Of a DNA stretch of 8,316 nucleotides, positions 1-7,001 are shown one piece after another. The translations under genes and the position numbers were made by a program. Numbering within the stretch: position 1 is the first letter of the stretch; the number at the start of each line of letters is the position of its first letter. This DNA comes from Bacteroidales bacterium (lineage in GTDB: Bacteria; Bacteroidota; Bacteroidia; Bacteroidales; UBA10428). The notes under the pieces were generated by a model. That model saw only the letters and a list, made by a program, of their open reading frames with translations, was not told where the DNA came from and did no database searches. The stretch lies in assembly GCA_003508755.1 (NCBI GenBank), contig DNTK01000244.1, positions 1-8,316 on the forward strand, in the 5' to 3' direction.

Positions 1-425
1 GATATACACATGGTGTTATCTGGGATTTTATGAAAAAACTAAAACAAAATCCTGCTGAGCTTGAAATCTTAGGTGATGGCTCACAGCGCAAGTCTTACCT
101 GCATGTTTCAGATGGCATAAGAGCTATTTTAACGGCAATTGAAATGTCCAACGAAAAAACCAATATTTTTAATTTGGGTAACCGAGAATGGATAAATGTT
201 ATCGACCTTGCTGATATTGTGATAGAAACCATGGGACTAAGCGATGTAGAGTACACCTATACCGGTGGTAAAAGAGGCTGGAAAGGCGACACACCTTTTG
301 TGCACCTTGCTATTGATAAAATTACCGCACTCGGCTGGGAACCCAGATTCACTGTAGAAGAAACTATTGTGGATACTGTTCGGTACCTGATGAAGAATGA
401 AGATTTGCTGGAATACAGGAAATAA
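1..425 (+). CDS. NAD-dependent epimerase/dehydratase (extended SDR), C-terminal part, 5' truncated
   Basis: The frame is open from base 3, the first complete codon, so the gene starts outside the window; the ATG at 30 is internal. About 140 residues are present. The stretch GDGSQRKSYLHVSD matches the conserved substrate-domain motif of extended short-chain dehydrogenase NDP-sugar epimerases (G-x-G-x-Q-x-R, Y-hydrophobic-V-x-D). It is followed by an IFNLGN strand and by GGKRGWKGD...LGWEPRFTVEETI, the usual end of UDP-glucose 4-epimerase or UDP-glucuronate epimerase relatives, where a sugar nucleotide is bound and the last helices pack on the NAD domain. The N-terminal GxxGxxG site and the YxxxK catalytic pair lie outside the window, so the exact substrate cannot be read. 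It is a cytosolic enzyme supplying nucleotide sugars for surface polysaccharide. The stop is TAA at 423-425. The family is secure; the substrate is not. Confidence 0.88.
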   Translation, partial: YTHGVIWDFMKKLKQNPAELEILGDGSQRKSYLHVSDGIRAILTAIEMSNEKTNIFNLGNREWINVIDLADIVIETMGLSDVEYTYTGGKRGWKGDTPFVHLAIDKITALGWEPRFTVEETIVDTVRYLMKNEDLLEYRK

Positions 426-447
426 TGAGCATTTAATATTCTTTAAC

Positions 448-477
448 TTTTACCAAATTAATCAATCTTTATATTTG
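448..477 (+). promoter_or_regulatory. Candidate Bacteroidota-type promoter (-33/-7) for the gene at 504
   Basis: TATATTTG at 470-477 is an exact match to the Bacteroidota -7 box TAnnTTTG. A weak -33 element (TTTT, 448-451, against consensus TTTG or TTG) lies 18 bases upstream, within the usual spacing. Transcription would begin near 484, leaving a leader of about 20 bases before the ATG at 504. The match implies that the surface-protein gene is transcribed apart from the epimerase gene ending at 425. Confidence 0.5.
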
Positions 478-503
478 CTTCATCTAAACCAACCAAAGTT
501 GCT

Positions 504-1781
504 ATGAAGCAGATTATTTATTTCATCTTCACTTTAACAGTCTCTGCGTTTATTCCACATCATTTACTGTCGCAGGAGTATTTAAATGTTTCAGGATTAA
601 TCATCGATCAAAAAACCAGGAAACCCTTGCCCTATGCTTCTATCGGTATTGCAAACAGGCATGAGGGAACCATTTCCAATCAAAATGGATTCTTCTCAAT
701 GTATCTGGTCGACAGTCTATTAAATGATACACTGATCATTAATTACCTCGGTTATGAGTCATTTATCGCCCCAATTGACCAACTGGAAGGGAAAAACAAC
801 CAGATAAAACTACGGCCTGTATCAACCAGAATAGAAGAGGTAGTTATCCGACCGCTTACCCCAGAGGATATCCTTGAAAGGGTAAAAGAGAACTATTCAA
901 TTAATTACCCACAAAACCCATTTATTGCTGAGGGGTTCTACCTGCAGGAAATTATTGAGAACGATATCTACATCGACTTTGTTGAAGCTTATGTCGATAT
1001 CTATAACCCCCCATACAATGATACTAGTAAATGCCATGCCCGCCTGGTTCAAGGTCGCACCCGTGAAGATTTAGGCGATATCCAGTTTCTAAAACGGCTG
1101 GCCGAGAAACAATACGAAAAGCAAGTCAGAAAGGCTTTGCGTAAAGGCGATACAATCGATACCGTGGCCACACCATCAATTCAAATAATTTTTGGAGGGC
1201 CACAATCCATTGCCGAGGAAGCTAATATTCGAAATATTAACAACTTCTATGATAAAAAAACTTTTAAAAAATTCAACTATACCTTCGAGGAAAACACTTG
1301 GTTTGCAGGGCGCGAACTTTATGTAATCCGCGCAAAAAGTAAGCGTAAAATAGATCATGCTTCTATCGATGCACAGTTATTCATCGATAAGGAAAGTTAC
1401 GCATTGGTTATTCTGAAGGCAGATATGAATTTTGATATTCCTGCTGTATTAAAGCCTGTTTTAAGTCTACTCCGTATAAAACTTCATGGAATACAAATGT
1501 CTCAGAATGTTGAGTATAAAATGGTTAATAATCGATGGTATCCACATAAAACAATAACAACCGGGTATTTTGAAGGTACCAAGAAATACAAAGGAAAATA
1601 CGAAGAGTATAGCTATACTACCATTAAGAAGGCTTTTGTAGCTACCGATATCCAGAACAAAGATGTCAAGCCTTTTCCGGAAGAAGAACTGCTTACCGAT
1701 AAACCTTTGCGTGAGCAAATAGGAGAATATGAACCAACCTTCTGGCAAAACCGTACCAAGATTGAGTACCAAATTAATTGA
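504..1781 (+). CDS. Secreted carboxypeptidase-regulatory-like domain protein (short DUF5686-like architecture)
   Basis: The 425-residue product starts with a Sec signal peptide (hydrophobic residues about 4-21, probable cleavage near LLSQ at 21-24), so it is exported. Residues about 27-103 form a CarboxypepD_reg-like beta sandwich: VSGLIIDQKTRKPLPYASI, then a TISNQNGFFSM turn and LIINYLGYES. This is the plug-like domain at the front of many Bacteroidota outer-membrane proteins. It is followed by EEVVIRPLTPEDILERVKEN, a helical link also seen in DUF5686-type proteins. The remaining 290 residues are mixed beta-rich, with DKESYALVILKADMNF (295-310) recalling a LolA/LppX-like sheet; this is an inference. 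The long C-terminal beta barrel of typical DUF5686 proteins is absent, and no T9SS sorting domain is visible. The role is unknown; a periplasmic or outer-membrane-associated location is likely. The ATG is directly followed by the signal peptide, which supports this start. The nearest in-line gene is the unrelated epimerase, 78 bp upstream. Confidence 0.85.
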   Translation: MKQIIYFIFTLTVSAFIPHHLLSQEYLNVSGLIIDQKTRKPLPYASIGIANRHEGTISNQNGFFSMYLVDSLLNDTLIINYLGYESFIAPIDQLEGKNNQIKLRPVSTRIEEVVIRPLTPEDILERVKENYSINYPQNPFIAEGFYLQEIIENDIYIDFVEAYVDIYNPPYNDTSKCHARLVQGRTREDLGDIQFLKRLAEKQYEKQVRKALRKGDTIDTVATPSIQIIFGGPQSIAEEANIRNINNFYDKKTFKKFNYTFEENTWFAGRELYVIRAKSKRKIDHASIDAQLFIDKESYALVILKADMNFDIPAVLKPVLSLLRIKLHGIQMSQNVEYKMVNNRWYPHKTITTGYFEGTKKYKGKYEEYSYTTIKKAFVATDIQNKDVKPFPEEELLTDKPLREQIGEYEPTFWQNRTKIEYQIN

Positions 1782-1799
1782 TCAGGAAAATAATATGAA

Positions 1800-2207
1800 T
1801 CAATTCGAGGAGGGCGGTGTTTTAAATACGGGTGGAATTTGATTTAGCGTTTCTAAATATTCCATTGCTTTTTCTTTTGAATCAACGCGTACCACTTTGT
1901 AATTAGCTTTAATATTACGGTAAGCCCTGTCAAAAATCATGGCTCCTGAATAGCCATCCAGCACCCTAATAACTGCTTTTGGTTCATATGACTCAATTAA
2001 CTTCATAACCTTTTGCAGTAAGATTCTTGAAACTTTTGAACCATTCTTAAACTTGGTAATATCACATATAATTACTGACCCACGACCAAGGCTGGCCATT
2101 TTTGTCCAGAAATCCTTAGCAGCTTCAAGTGATTCCTCATTTGTAACCGACTCCTCAAGATCTACAAACAAGATCTTTTTCCCCTTATCAACCCGCAATC
2201 TGTACAT
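1800..2207 (-). CDS. Small STAS/SEC14-like (SpoIIAA-like) protein
   Basis: The product is 135 residues with no signal peptide or membrane segment, so it is cytosolic. The pattern is alternating strands and amphipathic helices: KKILFVDL (strand), SLEAAKDFWTKMASL (helix), SVIICDITKF (strand, 44-53), SRILLQKVMKLIESY (helix), AVIRVLDGYSGAMIFDRAYRNI, YKVVRVDSKEKAMEYLETL. The central strand ending in Asp and the final hydrophobic strand plus KEKAMEYL helix resemble STAS/SEC14-like proteins of the SpoIIAA-like type, which often bind ligands or partner proteins. This is fold-level recognition by eye; no phosphoacceptor serine can be assigned. The tail (QIPPVFKTPPSSN) looks disordered. The purine run AGAGGGG sits almost against the ATG (2205-2207), closer than a standard Shine-Dalgarno. 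The gene is convergent with the surface-protein gene (18-bp gap) and divergent from the malic enzyme gene. It stands alone, with no anti-sigma kinase or phosphatase gene beside it. The gene is likely real; its function is open. Confidence 0.7.
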   Translation of the reverse strand: MYRLRVDKGKKILFVDLEESVTNEESLEAAKDFWTKMASLGRGSVIICDITKFKNGSKVSRILLQKVMKLIESYEPKAVIRVLDGYSGAMIFDRAYRNIKANYKVVRVDSKEKAMEYLETLNQIPPVFKTPPSSN

Positions 2208-2458
2208 TCCCCTCTATTCTTCAGTGAAAATAAAAACAATTATTAATTTAACGAGTTCTGCATTATTAAAGTTATGCGTATAAACCACCAATTATCAGTA
2301 TTTTTCTACACAAACAATGCTGATTAAATACTAACCTTATGAGTGTATAAACACGCACTTAAAAAATTTCGAGGTATGGATAAAGTGATACAATTATCAT
2401 ACTTTTTATCTCCTATAAAAACTATCTTGTTCAAGATCAATTAAACACCTTATTCATT
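2208..2458. promoter_or_regulatory. Divergent intergenic region, STAS-like gene / maeB
   Basis: This AT-rich spacer of 251 bp lies between two divergent genes, so it must hold the promoters of both. On the + strand TATCTTG at 2423-2429 resembles the -7 box with one T missing (TAnnTTG), about 30 bases ahead of the maeB ATG. No convincing TAnnTTTG is seen on the minus strand. There are imperfect inverted repeats (AGTATTT 2297-2303 with AAATACT 2326-2332) and a small GTGT-ATAA-ACAC dyad around 2343-2354. No riboswitch-like or protein-coding signal was recognised. Confidence 0.4.
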
Positions 2459-4744
2459 ATGGCTTCATTCACCAAAGAAGACGCACTGCGTTATCATTCA
2501 GAAGGGCGCGCCGGAAAAATCGAGGTTGTGCCAACAAAACCCTACAGTACGCAAATTGATTTATCACTGGCCTACTCGCCCGGGGTGGCGGAACCCTGCA
2601 AAGAAATAGAAAAAAACCCGGAGGATGCATATAAATATACAGCAAAGAACAATCTGGTTGCTGTAATGTCCAATGGCACTGCAGTGCTTGGACTAGGCGA
2701 TATCGGAGCACTTGCCGGAAAGCCGGTTATGGAAGGTAAAGGGCTTTTATTTAAAGTATTTGCCGATGTAGATGTATTTGACATTGAAATAGACAAGCAT
2801 GACATAGAAGAGTTTATAGATGTTGCTAAAGCCATTGCACCAACTTTTGGAGGCATTAACCTGGAAGATATCAAAGCACCTGAATGTTTCGACATTGAAC
2901 AGCGTTTAATAAATGAACTGGATATTCCTGTTTTCCATGACGACCAGCATGGCACCGCCATAATATCTGGGGCTGGTCTGCTCAATGCGCTTGAAATAAA
3001 TGGTAAAAAAATTACCGAATTAAAAGTTGTTGTAAATGGTGCGGGTGCCTCCGGAATTTCATGCTCCAAACTATACATCAGCCTGGGAGTTAAAAAAGAA
3101 AATGTATACATGCTCGACAGCAAAGGTCTTATAACCAAAAGTCGCAGCGATTTAAATAAATATAAAAAAGAATTCGCCCAAGATTCTAAGCTGTCGACTC
3201 TTGAAGAGGTATTAAAAGGTGCGGATGTATTTCTTGGCTTATCCAAAGGCAATATTGTTTCAAAAGAAATGATTAAAAGTATGGCAAAAGATCCAATTGT
3301 ATTTGCCATGGCCAATCCCACCCCGGAAATTTCGTACGACGAGGCTGTTGAAGCCCGCACCGATGTTATTATGGCCACAGGGCGCTCAGACTTTCCAAAC
3401 CAGGTAAACAATGTGCTGGGATTTCCTTTTATTTTCAGAGGTGCGCTGGATGTCAAAGCCAAGAAAATAAATGAAGAAATGAAAATTGCCGCGGTTTATG
3501 CGCTGGCAGAGCTGACCAAGAAAGAAGTTCCCGAAAAAGTAAACATCGCTTATAAAAGTAAAAACCTCTCTTTTGGACGTGAATACATTATACCTAAACC
3601 ACTTGACCCGCGTCTAATTACAGAAATAGCACCCGCTGTTGCAAAAGCTGCGATGGATACTGGTGTGGCACGCACTCCAATAAAGGACTGGGACGGTTAC
3701 CGCATTAGTTTAATGAAGCGGATGGGATTGTACAACAAACTCATAAATGATGTTCACCTTCGTGCAAAACAAGATTTAAAACGCATACTTTTTTCCGATG
3801 CGGAACAATATAAAGTACTTAAAGCAGTGCAAGTAGTAAGAAATCAAATGCTTGCAGAACCGGTATTACTGGGTGATAAAAAAGAAATAGAAGCAGCTGC
3901 CCGACAAAATAATTTGAATATTGATGGCATTGAGATTATTGACTTCCGCGAGGGGCATGAAACGGATCGTAAAGGTCGGTTTATTAATAAGCTATTCGAG
4001 ATGCGTCAGCGCAAAGGATGCTCCTTTGAGGAAGCCCGCGATAAAATTAATACCAGGAATTATTTTGGTGTGATGATGGTGGATGCCGGCGAAGTTGATG
4101 GTTTTATTGCAGGTTTTTCAACCCGCTACGCCGATACCATCCGTCCGGCACTTCAGATTGTCGGAACCAATAATAGTCTAAACCATATTGCCGGAATGTA
4201 TATTGTACAGACTAAAAAAGGTCCTTTCTTTTTTGCTGATACAACTGTAAATATAGTGCCCAGCGGCAGAACACTTGCTGATACGGTAATACTTACCGCA
4301 AGCGAGGTACGGAAGTTTGGTATCGAACCAAAAATTGCTTTGGTCTCATATTCTAACTTTGGATTCATGCGTGAAGGAAGCCCCAAAAGGGTGCAGGAGG
4401 CTGTTGAAATACTACACAGAGATTATCCCGATATGATTGTGGATGGCGAAATGCAGGCAAATTATGCCTTTGACAAGGAACTCCGTCAGCGAAAATTCCC
4501 GTTTTCTAAACTGGCAAATCATGAGGTAAACACCATTATCTTCCCGAACCTTAGCTCCGGTAATATTGCTTATAAAATGATGAGTGAACTTGGCGAAGCA
4601 GATATTATTGGTCCTATTCTGCTCGGAATCAGAAAACCCATTCATGTTTTACAAATGGAAAGTACGGTTCGACAAATTGTTGATATGGCAGCTATAACAG
4701 CTGTTGATGCCCAAACAAGTTCAGATAAGATAATAGAGCTTTAG
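2459..4744 (+). CDS. maeB: NADP-dependent malic enzyme, MaeB type with C-terminal phosphotransacetylase-like domain
   Basis: This enzyme oxidatively decarboxylates malate to pyruvate with reduction of NAD(P), linking the TCA cycle to pyruvate and supplying NADPH; it acts in the cytosol. At 761 residues it has the full length of the hybrid MaeB class. The malic N-terminal domain holds LAYSPGVAEPC (37-47, catalytic Tyr39) and MEGKGLLFK (91-99, probable catalytic Lys94). Metal-binding acidic residues fall in INLEDIKAPECF (Glu136-Asp137) and HDDQHGT (160-166). The Rossmann fold follows with GAGASG (194-199), then FAMANPTPEI and GRSDFPNQVNNVLGFPFIFRG (308-328). From about residue 430 comes a phosphate acetyl/butyryltransferase-like domain, with YADTIRPALQIVG (557-569) and SNFGFMREGSPKRV. 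In known MaeB proteins this domain is not catalytic and mediates oligomerisation and allosteric control by acetyl-CoA. NADP over NAD preference is from family knowledge only. The start is ATG, without a clear Shine-Dalgarno, as is normal in this phylum. A strong terminator follows 15 bp after the stop. No defects were seen. Confidence 0.96.
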   Translation: MASFTKEDALRYHSEGRAGKIEVVPTKPYSTQIDLSLAYSPGVAEPCKEIEKNPEDAYKYTAKNNLVAVMSNGTAVLGLGDIGALAGKPVMEGKGLLFKVFADVDVFDIEIDKHDIEEFIDVAKAIAPTFGGINLEDIKAPECFDIEQRLINELDIPVFHDDQHGTAIISGAGLLNALEINGKKITELKVVVNGAGASGISCSKLYISLGVKKENVYMLDSKGLITKSRSDLNKYKKEFAQDSKLSTLEEVLKGADVFLGLSKGNIVSKEMIKSMAKDPIVFAMANPTPEISYDEAVEARTDVIMATGRSDFPNQVNNVLGFPFIFRGALDVKAKKINEEMKIAAVYALAELTKKEVPEKVNIAYKSKNLSFGREYIIPKPLDPRLITEIAPAVAKAAMDTGVARTPIKDWDGYRISLMKRMGLYNKLINDVHLRAKQDLKRILFSDAEQYKVLKAVQVVRNQMLAEPVLLGDKKEIEAAARQNNLNIDGIEIIDFREGHETDRKGRFINKLFEMRQRKGCSFEEARDKINTRNYFGVMMVDAGEVDGFIAGFSTRYADTIRPALQIVGTNNSLNHIAGMYIVQTKKGPFFFADTTVNIVPSGRTLADTVILTASEVRKFGIEPKIALVSYSNFGFMREGSPKRVQEAVEILHRDYPDMIVDGEMQANYAFDKELRQRKFPFSKLANHEVNTIIFPNLSSGNIAYKMMSELGEADIIGPILLGIRKPIHVLQMESTVRQIVDMAAITAVDAQTSSDKIIEL

Positions 4745-4759
4745 TGAACTAATTGTGAA

Positions 4760-4797
4760 AAAAAAGCTTGCCTGGAATAATCCAGTCAAGCTTTTTT
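4760..4797. terminator. Bidirectional intrinsic terminator between convergent genes
   Basis: The left arm 4760-4776 (A-run, GCTTG, one unpaired C, CTGGA) pairs with the right arm 4781-4797 (TCCAG, one unpaired T, CAAGC, T-run) around an ATAA loop. That gives 11 outer and 5 inner base pairs with a single C/T mismatch. A run of eight A (4758-4765) lies on one side and six T (4792-4797) on the other, so the hairpin has a U-tract when read in either direction. It lies 15 bp after the maeB stop and 23 bp from the stop of the minus-strand PKD gene, so it can end both transcripts. Confidence 0.88.
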
Positions 4798-4810
4798 GAT
4801 ATTAAATTTA

Positions 4811-4838
4811 CTGTATAAAATTACCTGTATAAAGTTAC
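4811..4838. repeat. 14-bp tandem duplication across the stop codon of the PKD gene
   Basis: CTGTATAAAATTAC (4811-4824) is followed immediately by CTGTATAAAGTTAC (4825-4838). The two 14-bp units differ at one base. On the minus strand the upstream copy encodes the last residues VTLY plus part of the Arg codon. The next copy, shifted in frame by the 14-base unit, supplies the TAA stop (4821-4823). The direct observation is certain; an origin by replication slippage is inferred. Confidence 0.8.
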
Positions 4839-7001
4839 AGAACCTCGTTTCTCAGCGGTAGTGCCATTTAACATTTTGGCTTTAATGTAGTAGGTATAGT
4901 TGTCACTGCTTTGTTCCTTCCCTTCATAGGTTCCATCCCAACCTTCACTTACACCTTCCTGTGCCACCCATACATTGGTAGAAAATACCTTAATACCCCA
5001 CCGATTGTATATACTGAATTCCACTAATTCTTCTATACCAATGCCTCTGGCAACTAACATATCATTTTGGTTATCGCCATTTGGTGTAAATGCTTCATCC
5101 ACACCAATTGTATAAAGATCTCTGGATAAAACAGATATGAATTCCTCCAGAGCACTACATTTGTTGATGTCGGTAACTTCAACCGTGTACTCAAACAGAT
5201 CTTCCTCAAGTGGAGTAATTGCTGGTTCCGGACAATCGGTACAAGAAATATACAAATCAGGAGTCCAGGAAAAGAGGTAATCGCTCACATCGCCGGAAGC
5301 AATAATTTGCACGGTTTCTCCAACAAATACGGTATCGCTTTTTGGATTAAAGTCGATCACTAATTCTGGCGGTTGAACAACAGATACTGTAATGCTTTTA
5401 ATTCCTGGTATACTGTAACAATGTGTCAGGCTATCATAGATCTGGGCTGTAAATACAGTGGTTGAAGCACCTGAAAAAGTGGGATTGTAGCTGGTTGAAT
5501 CATCGAGCCCCTGAGCCGGCGACCACCAGATTAAATCCCCGCCCGAAGCCATTAGCTGTATTGATTCGCCTGCACAAACTGCTGTATCATTTCCTAAATC
5601 TGGCTGGGGTAAAATACTTTCATATTGAAGCGTTGGCTCTTCGATAACTTCAACTTTAACACTTTCGCTTAGGCTGTTGCATTCGGTAGCAGTATCGGTA
5701 ACAACGGCAATCAAGGTTGTTGTGGTTGTACCTGAAAATATAGGTGTGTAGCTTCTGGAATCATCCAGGTCGAAGGGTGGTGACCAAAGAACAACATCTC
5801 CGCCACTGGCAAACAGCTGGGCAGAGCTTCCGGCACAAATAATTGTATCTTCCCCAACGGAAATGGCTGGTATATCGTTAATACTTATGTTATCCGAAAC
5901 TGAATCTATACAGCCAATTGAGTTTTCGACAGTAAGTTTAACGGTATAATCACCTGTAGCATACGAATGAACCGGATCAGAGAGTGTACTGGTTGTAGCA
6001 TCTCCAAAATCCCATAGATTAATATCATTGCCTAGTGATTCATTGTCAAAATAAATATTCCGCCCATCACAAAATTCACTTACAGGAAAATAGTCAAAAC
6101 TTGCAACTACACGATAAATATTAAGTGTGCTATCCTTTACGGTACAGCTTTCACCCAAATCACTCAGCGCCACAAGTTCCGGTTCGTATGTACCAGAAAT
6201 AAAATAAGCATGTTTATAATTATCAACATTAGACACATTAGGTGCAGAGGGCCCCTGCCCCTCGGGCCACCATGTATAACTTGCCACACCAGAAGTATCA
6301 CCAAGGGTAAAAACGATTGAATCGCCAAGACAGGCTTCATAAGCACTCATCGAGAAACTAACCTGGGGGCCTTGTATGATAACATCTTTTGTCACTGTAT
6401 CGCCACAAAAGCCTATATAGGAGTATTGTGTAATGGTATAAGTATTGTTGGCCGTATAACTATGATAGATTGTATCCGCTTTAGTTTTTAATCTTGGACT
6501 ACCATCACCAAAATCCCAAACAACACTATCGACATCTGCTGCCGAGGGGGTATTTCTAAACTCTATAACTGATTCGCGGCAATAGGGTGTATTATCAAAA
6601 ATAAAATCTAATGCTGGTGATTCATCTATTTCGACTTCATTATAGGCCGTATCAGCTTCGCCGGTAACCGTATTTGTCGCAACAAGCATAACTTCGTAAG
6701 TACCCCTGAAATTAAATGTGACTGTTGGATTTACTTCATTGGTTGTATCGGCAAAGCCGGTTCCAAAATCCCAGTAGTAAACCAGGTTAGCCCCACTGCT
6801 AAAATTTTGAAAATCTACCGTTAATGGTGTGCAACCACCCTTAGGTGTATAATCAAAGTCGGCAATAGTAGGTTGGGCAAAGGCAGTACCAAAACAAACA
6901 AACAGAAAAGTTATGAATCCCATTATATATTTTTGACGCTGACCAGCAGTTGAATGGGTTTCTTTTTTTAAAAGGGTGGCGGAACTTTGATAAATCGGCA
7001 T
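4821..7001 (-). CDS. Secreted PKD/Ig-like multi-module protein with type B T9SS C-terminal sorting domain
   Basis: The 726-residue product has a hydrophobic export segment (about 28-42, GFITFLFVCFGTAFA, cleavage before Gln43). Four PKD-type beta-sandwich modules follow: about 44-126 (WDFG at 77-80), 129-210 (WDFGDG at 162-167), 212-297 (degenerate, WWPEGQG) and 298-374 (WDFGD at 330-334). Next come two closely related Ig-like repeats (382-444 and 469-531), then a third, diverged module (about 546-625, with CTDCPEP). Residues about 632-726 are the gliding-motility-associated C-terminal (CHU_C, type B T9SS) domain: FTPNGDNQND (638-647), IYNRWGIKVF (664-673) and WDG (688-690), ending in GSVTLYR. 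By family knowledge it crosses the inner membrane by Sec and the outer membrane by T9SS, to be released or attached at the surface; a role in adhesion is inferred from the PKD modules. The ATG at 7001 gives a long n-region. The next ATG (residue 27) would remove all positive charge before the hydrophobic core, so 7001 is preferred. The divergent neighbour encodes a PorP/SprF partner. Confidence 0.93.
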   Translation of the reverse strand: MPIYQSSATLLKKETHSTAGQRQKYIMGFITFLFVCFGTAFAQPTIADFDYTPKGGCTPLTVDFQNFSSGANLVYYWDFGTGFADTTNEVNPTVTFNFRGTYEVMLVATNTVTGEADTAYNEVEIDESPALDFIFDNTPYCRESVIEFRNTPSAADVDSVVWDFGDGSPRLKTKADTIYHSYTANNTYTITQYSYIGFCGDTVTKDVIIQGPQVSFSMSAYEACLGDSIVFTLGDTSGVASYTWWPEGQGPSAPNVSNVDNYKHAYFISGTYEPELVALSDLGESCTVKDSTLNIYRVVASFDYFPVSEFCDGRNIYFDNESLGNDINLWDFGDATTSTLSDPVHSYATGDYTVKLTVENSIGCIDSVSDNISINDIPAISVGEDTIICAGSSAQLFASGGDVVLWSPPFDLDDSRSYTPIFSGTTTTTLIAVVTDTATECNSLSESVKVEVIEEPTLQYESILPQPDLGNDTAVCAGESIQLMASGGDLIWWSPAQGLDDSTSYNPTFSGASTTVFTAQIYDSLTHCYSIPGIKSITVSVVQPPELVIDFNPKSDTVFVGETVQIIASGDVSDYLFSWTPDLYISCTDCPEPAITPLEEDLFEYTVEVTDINKCSALEEFISVLSRDLYTIGVDEAFTPNGDNQNDMLVARGIGIEELVEFSIYNRWGIKVFSTNVWVAQEGVSEGWDGTYEGKEQSSDNYTYYIKAKMLNGTTAEKRGSVTLYR
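5409..5597 (-). repeat. Protein-level repeat copy B in the PKD protein
   Basis: Encodes residues 469-531 and is the partner of the copy encoding 382-444. It keeps the same opening (DTAVCAGES), the same ASGGD-x-x-x-WSP core and the same LDDSTSYNPTFSG strand, and ends with a cysteine (528) at the same relative position as Cys441 in the other copy. Confidence 0.8.
5670..5858 (-). repeat. Protein-level repeat copy A in the PKD protein
   Basis: Encodes residues 382-444. It aligns without gaps to residues 469-531, with about 34 of 63 positions identical by eye. Shared elements are CAGxSxQLxASGGD, WSP and LDDSxSYxPxFSG. The copies are 87 residues (261 bp) apart and have diverged at the DNA level, so the duplication is old. 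Confidence 0.8.

Noticed and set aside
2053..2283. A 76-codon + strand frame across the STAS-like gene start
   Set aside because: It is mostly antisense to the better-supported minus-strand gene, with no signal or domain pattern.
2423..2429. Possible maeB promoter box TATCTTG
   Set aside because: It is one base short of TAnnTTTG and has no clear -33 element; too weak for a separate feature.
2572..3462. A 296-codon open frame on the minus strand opposite maeB
   Set aside because: It lies wholly antisense to conserved MaeB catalytic motifs, is rich in Ser/Pro/Ile as expected for a reverse-frame shadow, and resembles no known family.
6236..6272. GC-rich inverted repeat GAGGG...CCCTC inside the PKD gene
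   Set aside because: It encodes PEGQGPSAP in a conserved module; the GC richness follows from Gly/Pro codons and there is no T-tract.
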